A stretch of 64,000 nucleotides of DNA, from contig JACONG010000018.1 in the NCBI GenBank assembly GCA_014323865.1, forward strand, positions 52,980 to 116,979. The letters run 5' to 3'. How positions within the stretch are numbered: position 1 is the stretch's first letter; every line of letters starts with the position of its first letter. Origin of the DNA: Rhodospirillales bacterium. Its GTDB lineage: Bacteria; Pseudomonadota; Alphaproteobacteria; SP197. A program made the position numbers and the translations under genes. This document shows positions 16,292-24,522 of the stretch, in pieces. A model generated the notes under the pieces. That model made no database searches, was not told the DNA's origin, and saw only the letters and a list, made by a program, of their open reading frames with translations.

Positions 16292-16734
16292 CGCGGCTCG
16301 AAACCCTCCGCGCTTACGCCGAGTTCTTCGAGAAACTCACGGTAGAAACAGAAACGCTCGTCCGCCTGGACGATCTGGTGACCGACGGCGTGCGTTTTGT
16401 CGATCCCTTCCATGACATACGGGGCCGTGAGGCCATGAAGAGGGTTCTGGCGTCGATGCTGCGCATGTCACCCGACGTGCGGTTCCGGGTTCATGATCTG
16501 GCCGTGGGCGATGAACAGGGATTTCTGAGCTGGACCATGACGGGGACTGTTCGTCGGCGGTGTCTCGTCATCGACGGTGCGAGCGTTGTGGTGTTTGGAG
16601 GCGATGACCGAATTGCCGAACACCTCGATCGCTGGGACTCCGCATCCACGATCCTGACGCATGTTCCCGTCCTGCGTTCCATCCTCCGTGCGATCAACAC
16701 CCGCATTGCACGGGCGGCCAATCGTGATCAGTGA
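16288..16734 (+). CDS. SnoaL-like/NTF2-fold protein
   Basis: The frame starts at a TTG (16288) overlapping the SDR stop as TTGA and encodes 148 residues. LETLRAYAEFFEKLTVETETLVRLDDLVTDGVRFVDPF, read as helix then strand, followed by VRFRVHDLAVGDEQGFLSW and DRIAEHLDRWDS, gives the alpha+beta cone typical of nuclear transport factor 2/SnoaL-like proteins, which include small isomerases, hydrolases and non-enzymatic binders. No ATG fits: all upstream starts lie inside the SDR gene. It is the last gene of the RpoE-side operon, and its last 7 bp overlap the end of the converging DUF3833 gene. Function unknown. Confidence 0.75.
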   Translation: MTRLETLRAYAEFFEKLTVETETLVRLDDLVTDGVRFVDPFHDIRGREAMKRVLASMLRMSPDVRFRVHDLAVGDEQGFLSWTMTGTVRRRCLVIDGASVVVFGGDDRIAEHLDRWDSASTILTHVPVLRSILRAINTRIARAANRDQ

Positions 16735-17201
16735 CTGGCGGTCTCGTCGCGCCTGAAGGCGATGACGATCTCGCCGAACCGGATACCGAACTTCCTGATG
16801 TCGGCACGGCTGAGCATGATGTCGTGGTCGGCCAGCACCATCCAGTCGTCGAACGACACCTTTACCCGGCGACCGCCCACCGGCAGCATCATGTCGTAGC
16901 TCCACCGCAGCATCGGTCCTTCAAGCCTGCCGCTGGCTTGGTCGAGGATATCGTCAGCCACGCCGGACAGCGATGCACCATCCTGCTCAATCGTCCAGAC
17001 GCGCGTGTCACGCTCGCCATCGTCGAATACGAAGGACTCATCAAGCACGAGACGGTCGTCGTATCTCGTGCCGACAATGCCGGCCCGGAAGCGGCGGCGG
17101 ACCCGGCCTCTCCGATCGATCACCATGCCCCAGGCCGTCGTCGATCCATCGAAGAATCGCGCCAGCTCGAGCCGCTGGGGGAAGGTCATCGGTTCGGTCA
17201 C
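16728..17201 (-). CDS. DUF3833 family protein
   Basis: A 157-residue protein beginning at a GTG (17201) that overlaps the cfaA stop as GTGA. Recognisable DUF3833 features are LARFFDGSTTAWGMVIDRRG, FVFDDGERDTRVWTI and YDMMLPVGGRRVKVSFDDWM. Most DUF3833 proteins are lipoproteins; this copy has no signal peptide or lipobox in front of the conserved start, so it is probably cytosolic or the annotation elsewhere differs. DUF3833 genes travel with cyclopropane-fatty-acid synthase and the flavoprotein/DUF1365 pair in many proteobacteria, as here. Function unknown. Confidence 0.8.
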   Translation of the reverse strand: MTEPMTFPQRLELARFFDGSTTAWGMVIDRRGRVRRRFRAGIVGTRYDDRLVLDESFVFDDGERDTRVWTIEQDGASLSGVADDILDQASGRLEGPMLRWSYDMMLPVGGRRVKVSFDDWMVLADHDIMLSRADIRKFGIRFGEIVIAFRRDETASH

Positions 17202-18409
17202 GATCGATCCAGTGCAAAGAGGCCGACATTGATGCGGCCGGTGTCGAATCCCACTTCGCAGTAGGTCAGGTAGTAGAGCCACATGCGACGGAACCGCTCG
17301 TCGAACGACGCCGACTCGATGGAGGGCCAGGCCTCTTCGAACGCATGGCGCCAACGGCGAAGGGTCTCCGCGTAATCGGCACCGAAGCTGTGGATCGCGG
17401 TGCAATCGAGCCCTACGTCACGCCCCGCGGCTTCGATGCGGGAGGGCGTCGGAAGCATGCCACCGGGGAAGATGTAGGTCTGTATGAAGTCGGCACGCCG
17501 GCGGTAGGTCTCGAACATGTCCTCGTGGATCGTGATGACCTGGAGAACGGCACGACCGCCGGGTGTCAGACGATCGTGAAGCGCCCGGGCATAGACCGGC
17601 CAGAAACGCTCGCCGACGGCCTCCATCATTTCGATCGAGACGATCCGGTCGAACTGGCCGTCGATATCGCGATAATCGACGAGCCGCACGTCGATCCTGT
17701 CATCCAGGCCCGCTGCGGAGACGTGTGCGCATGTCGCGTCGTACTGAGCCCGGGAGATGGTGATGGCGGTGACACGGCAGCCGATCGTGCTGGCAGACCG
17801 GATGGCGAACCCGCCCCAGCCGCAGCCGACCTCGAGCACATGATGGTGCGGTTCGATTTCGGCCATCTCGGCGATGCGGGCATACTTCGCGTTCTGGGCA
17901 TCCTCCAGAGGGCGGCTGAAGTCGCCTTCGAAGAGCGCGGACGAATAGGTCATCGTCGGGTCGAGCCAGGCACCGTAGAACGCGTTCGAAAGGTCGTAGT
18001 GGCGACGGATATTCCTGCGCGAGCCGCTACGCGTGTTCGGCCGCAGGCGGTGCCCCAGGGTCGAGAGGCGGTTGGAGAAGCCACCCTTCAGAACCGGCAC
18101 CAGCGAGGCTTCGTTCACGATGGCCCATTCCATGACGGCCCGCAGATCGGGCGTGTTGCACTCGCCGGCCATGTAGGACTCAGCGAAACCCACGACGCCG
18201 CGCCGCCGGATACGCCAAAGCAGACGCGGTGAACGCACCTCCAGCTCGGCAGCCGGGCCGGGCAACCGATGCTGGATCGTCACGCCGGCCATGCCGGGAA
18301 GCGAAAGGTGGATCGAGCCGTACGCCGCGCGTCGCGCCATGCCCTTGGCGATCGGACGCCAGGCGAAGGACAGCGGGGTCGGCAAGAGCGTTTCGGTTTG
18401 CGATGTCAT
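17198..18409 (-). CDS. cfaA: Cyclopropane-fatty-acyl-phospholipid synthase family methyltransferase
   Basis: A 403-residue SAM-dependent methyltransferase acting on unsaturated phospholipid acyl chains. Hallmarks are HYDLSNAFYGAWLDPTMTYS (substrate and bicarbonate region), the SAM motif VLEVGCGWGGFAIR, FDRIVSIEMMEAVGERFW and YIFPGGMLPTPSRI near the C-terminus. In R. sphaeroides an RpoE-dependent homologue (CfaA, also called UfaM) methylates vaccenoyl chains as the first step to furan fatty acids. The gene lies between an MFS symporter (73 bp gap) and DUF3833 (4-bp overlap), transcribed towards the rpoE side. Whether this copy makes a cyclopropane or a methyl-alkene cannot be told from sequence. 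Confidence 0.92.
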   Translation of the reverse strand: MTSQTETLLPTPLSFAWRPIAKGMARRAAYGSIHLSLPGMAGVTIQHRLPGPAAELEVRSPRLLWRIRRRGVVGFAESYMAGECNTPDLRAVMEWAIVNEASLVPVLKGGFSNRLSTLGHRLRPNTRSGSRRNIRRHYDLSNAFYGAWLDPTMTYSSALFEGDFSRPLEDAQNAKYARIAEMAEIEPHHHVLEVGCGWGGFAIRSASTIGCRVTAITISRAQYDATCAHVSAAGLDDRIDVRLVDYRDIDGQFDRIVSIEMMEAVGERFWPVYARALHDRLTPGGRAVLQVITIHEDMFETYRRRADFIQTYIFPGGMLPTPSRIEAAGRDVGLDCTAIHSFGADYAETLRRWRHAFEEAWPSIESASFDERFRRMWLYYLTYCEVGFDTGRINVGLFALDRS

Positions 18410-18482
18410 GGACTGTGCTACGCGTCAGTTGAACAGGCGGATGACCCTGGGATCGTCAATCCTTGCAGCATTCGCGGGTCGC

Positions 18483-19814
18483 TCACCGAACCTGACCGGC
18501 ACTGCGCAGGGCGAGCTCTGAACGTATGCTGTCATGCACATCGCGCGTGATGGCATAGTTCCGCAGCATGGCGACGGCCGCCAGCTTGAGCGCAATCGGC
18601 AGACCGCCATAGAGCAGGGCCAGAACGAAGACGGAGTCCTCGCGGTTGACGCCTGCGGCGTCGAAACCGGCGAGGTCGAGGAGCGGAAACGCGAGGCCGA
18701 CCGCAAAAGCGAACGAGAGCTTTGTCGCCATGCCCCAGAGCGCAAAGAACAGGCCTGCCCGCCGGTGGCCGGTGCGGTGTTCGTCCCATTCGATCAGGTC
18801 GGCCTGAAGCGCCGACGGAAGAACCAAATCCGCCCCGGCCAGCAGGCCGACCGCCAGCGTGATGGCGATAAAGCTGGCGAGGTCGCCGGGCCCCAGGAAG
18901 ACGGCCCAGACAAACGAGAGTGAGGCGGCCACCATCGCGGTGCGCCAGCTTGCGCACTTGCCCCAGCGGCGCGAGGCAGCAACCCAGAACGGCACCGACA
19001 CGGCTGCGGCACCGAAGTAGAGCAGCAGGAGGAGCGGCATCGCTTCGGGCCGCTCCAGCACATGGCCGACATAGAGCACGAACAGGGTCGCGGGAATCGC
19101 GTTCGCCGTGCCGTTCACGAGGAAGGCCGTCAGGAGGGAGCGGAACGGCGAGCGTTGGCGCAACAGGTTCCAGGTGGCGCGCCAGCCAGCCTCAGGCATC
19201 GAGACACGCGCCCGGTCAGGCACGACCAGCACAGTCCAGACGACGGCGACGATCAGGAGGGTCGAGCCGATGATCGCGCTTGTCGAGAGTGTCGGGCCAA
19301 GCCCGGTCGCGCTGTTTCCGGACATGAAGGCCGGCACGCTCAGAACGCCAAGCGTCCCCATGAGACCGAATGCCGCGCGGGTTCCGGTCACCCTGCTGCG
19401 CTGGTGGTAATCCGGCGACAGCTCGGCACCCCAGGCGTTCATGGGCACGATCACCATGGTGCCAGCGAGGTAGAGAACCGCCGTCCAGATCATGAGATGG
19501 CCGGCTCCCGCACCCTCGGGCGGCATGAAGAGCTGCATCGTGGCAAGGGCGATGACGGGACAACCGACGACGATCCAGGCACGGCGACGCCCCAGACAGC
19601 CGGGTGTCCGGTCCGAGAAGTAGCCAATGACGGGATCCGTCACGGCGTCCCAGAGCCGGGCCATCAGCAGGATCCCGCCCACGGCGGTCAGGCTCATGCC
19701 GGGATTTGTGGCATAGAAGGTTGGAACATGGACCTGCAGGCACAGAAAGATCGCTGCCAGGGGAAAGGCGAGCGAGCCGTGTGCGGCAAGAATGGATACC
19801 GGAAGACGCATCAT
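18483..19814 (-). CDS. MFS transporter, glycoside-pentoside-hexuronide (GPH) type
   Basis: A 443-residue, 12-helix membrane protein. The GPH signature RLWDAVTDPVIGYFSDRT with the following GRRRAWI is at residues 50-75, and the MFS intracellular loop pattern recurs in the second half (LVLPSALQADLIEWDEHRTG). The GPH family is named for cation-sugar symporters, but a member sits in the R. sphaeroides RpoE regulon beside the same fatty-acid genes, so the true cargo may be lipid-related. It is the first gene of the operon with cfaA and DUF3833. No RpoE-type promoter is seen in the 60 bp before the start. Confidence 0.85.
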   Translation of the reverse strand: MMRLPVSILAAHGSLAFPLAAIFLCLQVHVPTFYATNPGMSLTAVGGILLMARLWDAVTDPVIGYFSDRTPGCLGRRRAWIVVGCPVIALATMQLFMPPEGAGAGHLMIWTAVLYLAGTMVIVPMNAWGAELSPDYHQRSRVTGTRAAFGLMGTLGVLSVPAFMSGNSATGLGPTLSTSAIIGSTLLIVAVVWTVLVVPDRARVSMPEAGWRATWNLLRQRSPFRSLLTAFLVNGTANAIPATLFVLYVGHVLERPEAMPLLLLLYFGAAAVSVPFWVAASRRWGKCASWRTAMVAASLSFVWAVFLGPGDLASFIAITLAVGLLAGADLVLPSALQADLIEWDEHRTGHRRAGLFFALWGMATKLSFAFAVGLAFPLLDLAGFDAAGVNREDSVFVLALLYGGLPIALKLAAVAMLRNYAITRDVHDSIRSELALRSAGQVR

Positions 19815-20071
19815 TGCCCGTCCCGACGATCGGCATCCGATACGTCAGACAGCCGCTTTCGGATCGCCTTCGGCGGCGTGACGCCGGCCGATCCGAGCAC
19901 CTGTCCGGGGCGCCCCGGCCATCCGGGTCTGTGTGCGCTCACGGTGCAACGCTGGGCCGACCGCGAGGGTGTGGCGTTACCGCATGAAAGAGCGCGAAGC
20001 CGTGGCCTGTGCAGCAAGATCGACAGGACGTGTGCCGCCGTCGTTTCGCGCCGCGATCCCGGCCCCGCCGG

Positions 20072-20776
20072 TCAGTCATACCGCGCTTCGTTCAGCGTCC
20101 AGAAGACGGGATGGTTGCGCACCGCTTCGTTGTCTTCGGCAAGATCGACGGCGAGCCTGCCGTCTTCGGTCTGCGCCCTGATGTCGGCCCCGGCGGCGAT
20201 CAGGGCCTCCACGGTCTCCGCTGTGTCGTAAGCCGCCGCCCGGTGCAGCGGTGTCCATCCGTCGATAGTACCCCGCGCCTCAATGTCGGCCCCGGCGGCG
20301 GTCAGAGCCTGCACGGTCTCCGCCGCTGCCAAGTGCAGCGGTGTAAATTCAAAGATGCCTTCCCGCACCCCGATGTCGGCCCCGGCGGCGATCAGGGCCT
20401 CCACCATCTCCGCTGTGCCGAAGGCTGCCGCCCGGTGCAGCGGTGTCCATCCGGATCCGGCTCGCGCCTCAATGTTGGCCCCTGCGTCGATCAGGGCCTG
20501 CACGGTCTCCACTGTGCCGCTACCCGCCGCCAAGTGCAGCGGTGTCCCTCCGTGTGTGTCCCGCGCTCCGATATCGGCCCCGGCGGCGATGCAGCGTTCC
20601 ACGGCCGGCAGGTCCGCACCGTCCCAGAACGCCTCCTCCGTCCAGTTGCATCCGACGACCTGCGCCCCGGCCTGGCCGGTCAGCATCAGTGTTGCCAGGA
20701 TTGCGCCCACGATTCCGTGGCGGGTCCTGCCACGCACATCTTGTGTTTCGGTGCCCCGTGTTCCGGTGCAAATCAT
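20072..20776 (-). CDS. Exported ankyrin-repeat protein (four repeats)
   Basis: A 234-residue protein with a signal sequence (GIVGAILATLMLTGQAGA) and then a capping segment CNWTEEAFWDGADLPAVERC. Ankyrin repeats carry TPLHLAAGSG, TPLHRAAAFG, TPLHLAA and TPLHRAAAYD; the third is about five residues short. The C-terminal cap is LAVDLAEDNEAVRNHPVFW. Export to the periplasm is predicted. Ankyrin repeats bind other proteins; no catalytic domain is present. It is a paralogue of the larger protein at 21141-22730: leader, cap and the upstream 210 bp are similar, so the pair arose by duplication. Partner and role unknown. Confidence 0.85.
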   Translation of the reverse strand: MICTGTRGTETQDVRGRTRHGIVGAILATLMLTGQAGAQVVGCNWTEEAFWDGADLPAVERCIAAGADIGARDTHGGTPLHLAAGSGTVETVQALIDAGANIEARAGSGWTPLHRAAAFGTAEMVEALIAAGADIGVREGIFEFTPLHLAAAETVQALTAAGADIEARGTIDGWTPLHRAAAYDTAETVEALIAAGADIRAQTEDGRLAVDLAEDNEAVRNHPVFWTLNEARYD

Positions 20777-20990
20777 TCTCTCGTCTCCTCATGTCGATCC
20801 AAAGGGCATGTTCATCCAAATGGTTCGGTGGCTTGACATTCACGCACCCCTGAACAGCCCGAACGTCAGGAGCCGATGTCGATCTGTGTTCGATCCATGT
20901 TCGCTGCCGGCGCAATCTAGGGCACGGGGATGCATCGGTCAATCGCCTCACTCTGTTGCCACCCATGCGCGATTGCGCCCGGGCTTCCGG
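20777..20990 (-). promoter_or_regulatory. Promoter region of the small ankyrin gene, duplicated at 22731-22960
   Basis: On the minus strand TTGACC (20942-20937), a 17-nt spacer and TAGATT (20919-20914) make a good sigma-70-type promoter. AGGAGACGAGAG precedes the ATG. The whole stretch aligns with the region before the larger ankyrin gene, beginning with the same GCGCAATCGCGCATGGGTGG. Confidence 0.6.
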
Positions 20991-21144
20991 CTGGAAGATC
21001 GTGCCGTCGATCGTGCAATTCGGCCCCGGCGGCTCGGCCCCGGCGGCGACCGAGGCATCGATTCCTTACCATGTCGCCGGCTTCCATGTCGCCGGAAGCC
21101 GCTGCCATGTGCAGCGGGGTCATGCCAGGCTGGGCGATGCTCAT
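20917..21144 (-). CDS. Short ankyrin-like ORF overlapping the large ankyrin gene's stop
   Basis: A 75-codon frame starts with ATG at 21144, overlapping the stop of the large ankyrin gene as ATGA. Only the first 27 residues, with GMTPLHMAAASGDMEAGDMV, resemble an ankyrin repeat; the rest is Arg/Gly-rich and runs into the promoter of the small ankyrin gene. It is more likely the remnant of a further repeat-containing copy, now frameshifted, than a working protein. Confidence 0.3.
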   Translation of the reverse strand: MSIAQPGMTPLHMAAASGDMEAGDMVRNRCLGRRRGRAAGAELHDRRHDLPAGSPGAIAHGWQQSEAIDRCIPVP

Positions 21145-22730
21145 TCGCTCGTCTCCCCGGTCGCCTCCTTGAGTTTCTCGAACACGGCATGATCGAGAAT
21201 GGCTTCGTTATTCCTGGCGAGATCGACAGGAAGCGCGCCGTATCTGTCCCGCGCGCGGATATCGGCCCCTGCGTCGATCAGGGTCTGCACGGTCTCCGCT
21301 GTGCCGCCACTCGCCGCCCAGTGCAGCGGTGTCGCTCCGTATTCGTCGTCCCGCGCCCCGATATCGGCTCCGGCGTCGATCAGGGTCTGCACGGTCTCCG
21401 CTGTGCCGCGACTCGCGGCCCAGTGCAGCGGTGTCGCTCCGCCTTCGTCGTTCCGCGCTCCGATATCGGCCCCTGCGTCGATCAGGGCCTTCACGCTCTC
21501 CGCTCTGCTGAATTGTGCCGCGAAGTGCAGCGCTGTCCATCCGTATTTGTCCCGCGCCCTGATATCGGCCCCTGCGTCGATCAGGGCCTTCACGGTCTCC
21601 GCTGTGCCGTTACTCGCGGCCCAGTGCAGCGGTGTCGCTCCGTCTTCGTCGTCCCGCGCGCGGATGTCTGCCCCTGCGTCGATCAGGGCCTTCACGCTCT
21701 CCACTCTGCTGAATTGTGCCGCGAAGTGCAGCGCTGTCCATCCGTATTTGTCCCGCGCGCGGATATCGGCCCCTGCGTCGATCAGGGCCTTCACGCTCTC
21801 CGCTGTGCCGTCACGCGCGGCCCAGTGCAGCGGTGTCGCTCCGTCTTCGTCGTCCTGCGCCCCGATATCGGCCCCTGCGTCGATCAGTGCCTTCACAGTC
21901 TCCGCTGTGCTGAATTGTGCCGCGAAGTGCAGCGCTGTCCATCCGTCTTCGCTCCGCGCACGGATGTCTGCCCCTGCGTCGATCAGGGTCTGCACGGTCT
22001 CCGCTGTGCCGTCACGCGCGGCCCAGTGCAGCGGTGTCCCTCCGTATTCGGCGTCCTGCGCATCGAGATCGGCCCCGGCCTCGATCAGGGCCTTCACAGT
22101 CTCCGCTGTGCTGAATTGTGCCGCGAAGTGCAGCGCTGTCCATCCGTCTTCGCTCCGCGCGCGGATGTCTGCCCCGGCCTCGATCAGGGCCTGCACGGTC
22201 TCCGCTGTGCCGAATTCCACCGCGAAGTGCAGCGGTGTCCATCCGTCTTTGCTCTGCGCGCGGATGTCTGCCCCTGCGTCGATCAGGGCCTGCACGGTCT
22301 CCGCTGTGCCCTCACTCGCCGCCCAGTGCAGCGGTGTCCCTCCGTATTCGGCGTCCTGCGCATCGAGATCGGCCCCGGCTTCGATCAGGGCTTCCACGGT
22401 CTCCGCCCTGCCGCCAACCGCCGCCCAGTGCAACAGTGTCCCTCCATATTCGTTGTCCCGCGCATCAAGATCGGTCCCGGCGGCGATGCAGCGTTCCACG
22501 GCCAGCGGGCCCGCGCCGTCCCGGAACGCTTCTTCTGTCCAGTCGCATCCGTCGGTCTCCACCCCGGCCGTTCTGTCGGTCTCCACCCCGGCCGTTCTGT
22601 CGGTCTCCACCCCGGCCGTTCTGTCGGTCTCCACCCCGGCCGTGCAGCCCAGCATAAGCGTTGCCAGCATGGCGCCCGCGATTCCGTGTCGGATCCTGCC
22701 ACGCACATCCCGTGTCCCGGTGCCAGTCAT
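21141..22730 (-). CDS. Exported ankyrin-repeat lipoprotein (about twelve repeats)
   Basis: A 529-residue protein. The leader ends in LATLMLGC, a good lipobox, so a lipid-anchored periplasmic or outer-membrane location is likely. Four copies of TAGVETDR form a spacer after the lipid Cys, followed by a cap (CDWTEEAFRDG). Twelve ankyrin repeats then alternate between a TPLHWAA type and a TALHFAA type, and the protein ends with a cap (ALPVDLARNNEAILDHAVF). The spacer probably lifts the repeat domain off the membrane. The repeats are nearly identical in DNA at a 201-bp period. Function unknown; a binding scaffold is the obvious guess. Confidence 0.87.
   Translation of the reverse strand: MTGTGTRDVRGRIRHGIAGAMLATLMLGCTAGVETDRTAGVETDRTAGVETDRTAGVETDGCDWTEEAFRDGAGPLAVERCIAAGTDLDARDNEYGGTLLHWAAVGGRAETVEALIEAGADLDAQDAEYGGTPLHWAASEGTAETVQALIDAGADIRAQSKDGWTPLHFAVEFGTAETVQALIEAGADIRARSEDGWTALHFAAQFSTAETVKALIEAGADLDAQDAEYGGTPLHWAARDGTAETVQTLIDAGADIRARSEDGWTALHFAAQFSTAETVKALIDAGADIGAQDDEDGATPLHWAARDGTAESVKALIDAGADIRARDKYGWTALHFAAQFSRVESVKALIDAGADIRARDDEDGATPLHWAASNGTAETVKALIDAGADIRARDKYGWTALHFAAQFSRAESVKALIDAGADIGARNDEGGATPLHWAASRGTAETVQTLIDAGADIGARDDEYGATPLHWAASGGTAETVQTLIDAGADIRARDRYGALPVDLARNNEAILDHAVFEKLKEATGETSE
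21220..22470. repeat. Ankyrin module array with 201-bp period
   Basis: The string CAGTGCAGCGGTGTC recurs at 21421, 21622, 21823 and 22024, exactly 201 bp apart. Each unit is a pair of ankyrin repeats (HFAA plus HWAA type, 67 codons). Confidence 0.88.
22552..22644. repeat. 24-bp tandem repeat in the lipoprotein spacer, four copies
   Basis: TCGGTCTCCACCCCGGCCG plus TTCTG is repeated exactly at 22552, 22576 and 22600, with a fourth partial copy at 22624. On the coding strand each unit gives TAGVETDR. Confidence 0.95.
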
Positions 22731-22960
22731 TCTCTCGTCTCCTCAACCATATTGATTCCTGATCCAGGGGGTTCGGTCGACTGACGTTCACGCATACCTC
22801 GCTCACGCACATCCTCTATAGCTCGAACGTCAGAGCCCAATGTCGATAGACAGGTGCTGTCGGTGCAATGTTAGGGCACGGGGAATGCATCGGGCAATCG
22901 CCTTATACTGTATACTGTTGCCACCCATGCGCGATTGCGCCTAAGGTTCCGGCCTGACGA
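22731..22960 (-). promoter_or_regulatory. Promoter region of the large ankyrin gene
   Basis: On the minus strand TTGCCC (22897-22892), an 18-nt spacer and TAACAT (22873-22868) form a candidate sigma-70-type promoter; AGGAGACGAGAG precedes the ATG. The stretch is a diverged copy of 20777-20990. Confidence 0.55.
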
Positions 22961-22996
22961 CGAAAGGCCGCGATGCCGGCCGAAGAGGGGCAGACC

Positions 22997-24385
22997 ATGG
23001 ACGACGGCCACGTCAGCCAGAACCTGACCGACGAGATTCTCAAGCTCGACGAACATCTCGTTCATTCCTTCGCGGACCTTCACGGCCTGAAGCAGGACGG
23101 CGCGCGGACCGTCATCGCCGAGGCCGATGGTGCCTATGTCTACGACGGCGACGGCAACCGCATGCTCGACGGAATCGGCGGGCTGTGGTGTGTGAATGTC
23201 GGGCATGGCCGGCGCGAGATCATCGATGCCATTGCCGAACAGCTCCGGAAGCTCGACTACTACTCGACCTTTTACAACCTGACACATCCTTCGGCCGCAC
23301 GGCTCTCGGAGAAGGTCACCTCGCTGGCACCGGGCGATCTCAACCACGTCTATTTCGGCAACTCGGGCTCGGTCGCGAACGATACCGCCATCCGTATCCT
23401 GCACCACTATCATATGCGCAAGGGCCAGCCCTCGAAGCGCAGGATTCTGTCGCGGGTCGGCGCCTATCACGGTTCGACGCATCTCGCGATCGCCATGACG
23501 ACGCCGGCCTATCGCGACGGCTGGTATTCGGCCGAAGACCTGGTGCATCACCTCTCGTCGCCCTATCCCTACCGTCGGCCCGACGGCATGACGGTCGAGG
23601 CGTTCTGCGATCACCTGTGCCAGGAGATGCGCGACACCATCGAGGCAATAGGTGCGGAGAACATCGCGGCCTTCATTGCGGAACCGATCATGGGTGCCGG
23701 CGGCGTCATCGTGCCGCCCGACGGCTATCACAAGCGCACCCGCGAGATCTGCGCCGAATACGACATCAAGATGATCGCCGACGAGGTCGTCACCGCCTTC
23801 GGCCGCCTCGGCCATTTCTTCGCATCCCGGGATGTCTACGGCATCCAGCCCGATATCATTTCTTCCGCGAAGGGCCTGACGTCAGGCTATCAGCCGCTGT
23901 CGGGCACATTCCTCAGTGAGGAGATCTTCGACGTCGTCTCGGGCGAGGGCGGCGTCTTCCTCCATGGCATGACCTATTCCGGCCATCCCGCAGCCTGCGC
24001 GGCGGGTCTCGCCAACATTGCGATCATGGAGAACGAGGACCTTTGCGGCCATGTCCGGGAGTTCGGGCCGAAGTTCGAGACCGCGCTCCACAAGCTTGAG
24101 GACCTCGACGTCGTCGGCGAGGTGCGCGGCAGCCACTTCATGCAGGGCGTGGAGTTCGTCAGGGACAAAAAGACCAGGGAGCCGTTCCCGCTGGAGGCCA
24201 ACATCGGCGGTCGCATCGCCGGACATGCCCAGCAGCGTGGCCTGATCGTCCGCCCGCTGGGTCACATGGCGGTGCTGTCGCCGCCGCTCATCCTGGGCCA
24301 GTCCGAGATCGATTTCATCGAACAGACCATGCGCGCCGCGATCCGGGCGAGCATGGACGAGGTCGCCCGCGAAGGCCTGATGTAG
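22997..24385 (+). CDS. Class III PLP-dependent aminotransferase (omega-amine:pyruvate type)
   Basis: A 462-residue fold-type I aminotransferase. It has LDGIGGLWCVNVGHGRREI, the PLP phosphate region YFGNSGSVANDTAIR, RVGAYHGSTHLAIAMT, the cofactor Asp in IADEVVTAFGRLG and the Schiff-base Lys in SSAKGLTSGYQPL. The layout resembles bacterial putrescine/omega-amine:pyruvate transaminases (SpuC type). ATG 22997 follows GAGGGG at good spacing; ATG 22973 is a possible longer start. The GMC oxidoreductase follows after 137 bp on the same strand and may share its pathway, for example amine or amino-alcohol breakdown. The exact amine donor is not assignable. Confidence 0.88.
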   Translation: MDDGHVSQNLTDEILKLDEHLVHSFADLHGLKQDGARTVIAEADGAYVYDGDGNRMLDGIGGLWCVNVGHGRREIIDAIAEQLRKLDYYSTFYNLTHPSAARLSEKVTSLAPGDLNHVYFGNSGSVANDTAIRILHHYHMRKGQPSKRRILSRVGAYHGSTHLAIAMTTPAYRDGWYSAEDLVHHLSSPYPYRRPDGMTVEAFCDHLCQEMRDTIEAIGAENIAAFIAEPIMGAGGVIVPPDGYHKRTREICAEYDIKMIADEVVTAFGRLGHFFASRDVYGIQPDIISSAKGLTSGYQPLSGTFLSEEIFDVVSGEGGVFLHGMTYSGHPAACAAGLANIAIMENEDLCGHVREFGPKFETALHKLEDLDVVGEVRGSHFMQGVEFVRDKKTREPFPLEANIGGRIAGHAQQRGLIVRPLGHMAVLSPPLILGQSEIDFIEQTMRAAIRASMDEVAREGLM

Positions 24386-24522
24386 GCCCGCGTCTGGGGC
24401 CTTCTCGGTTGGCCGTGCGCGCCATGGATCGCCCACTTGTGCCGCGCTGACCCTGCCCGGGGATCAAGGCAAACCGTAACGGGGCCGGGGCCTGATGCCC
24501 GGTCGGGATGGCAAGGGGTGAG

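Noticed and set aside
12723..19814. A sugar-uptake role for the GPH-type transporter
   Set aside because: The family name suggests sugars, but no sugar-catabolic gene is nearby and the operon is made of membrane-lipid genes under an oxidative-stress sigma factor.
20283..22644. CRISPR-like regular repeats
   Set aside because: The 201-bp and 24-bp periods are coding (ankyrin pairs and an octapeptide); there are no unique spacers and no cas genes.
20283..22784. Long plus-strand frames across the ankyrin genes (833 and 518 codons)
   Set aside because: Their repeats are only the antisense reading of the ankyrin modules; signal peptides, ribosome-binding sites and TPLHxAA motifs are on the minus strand.
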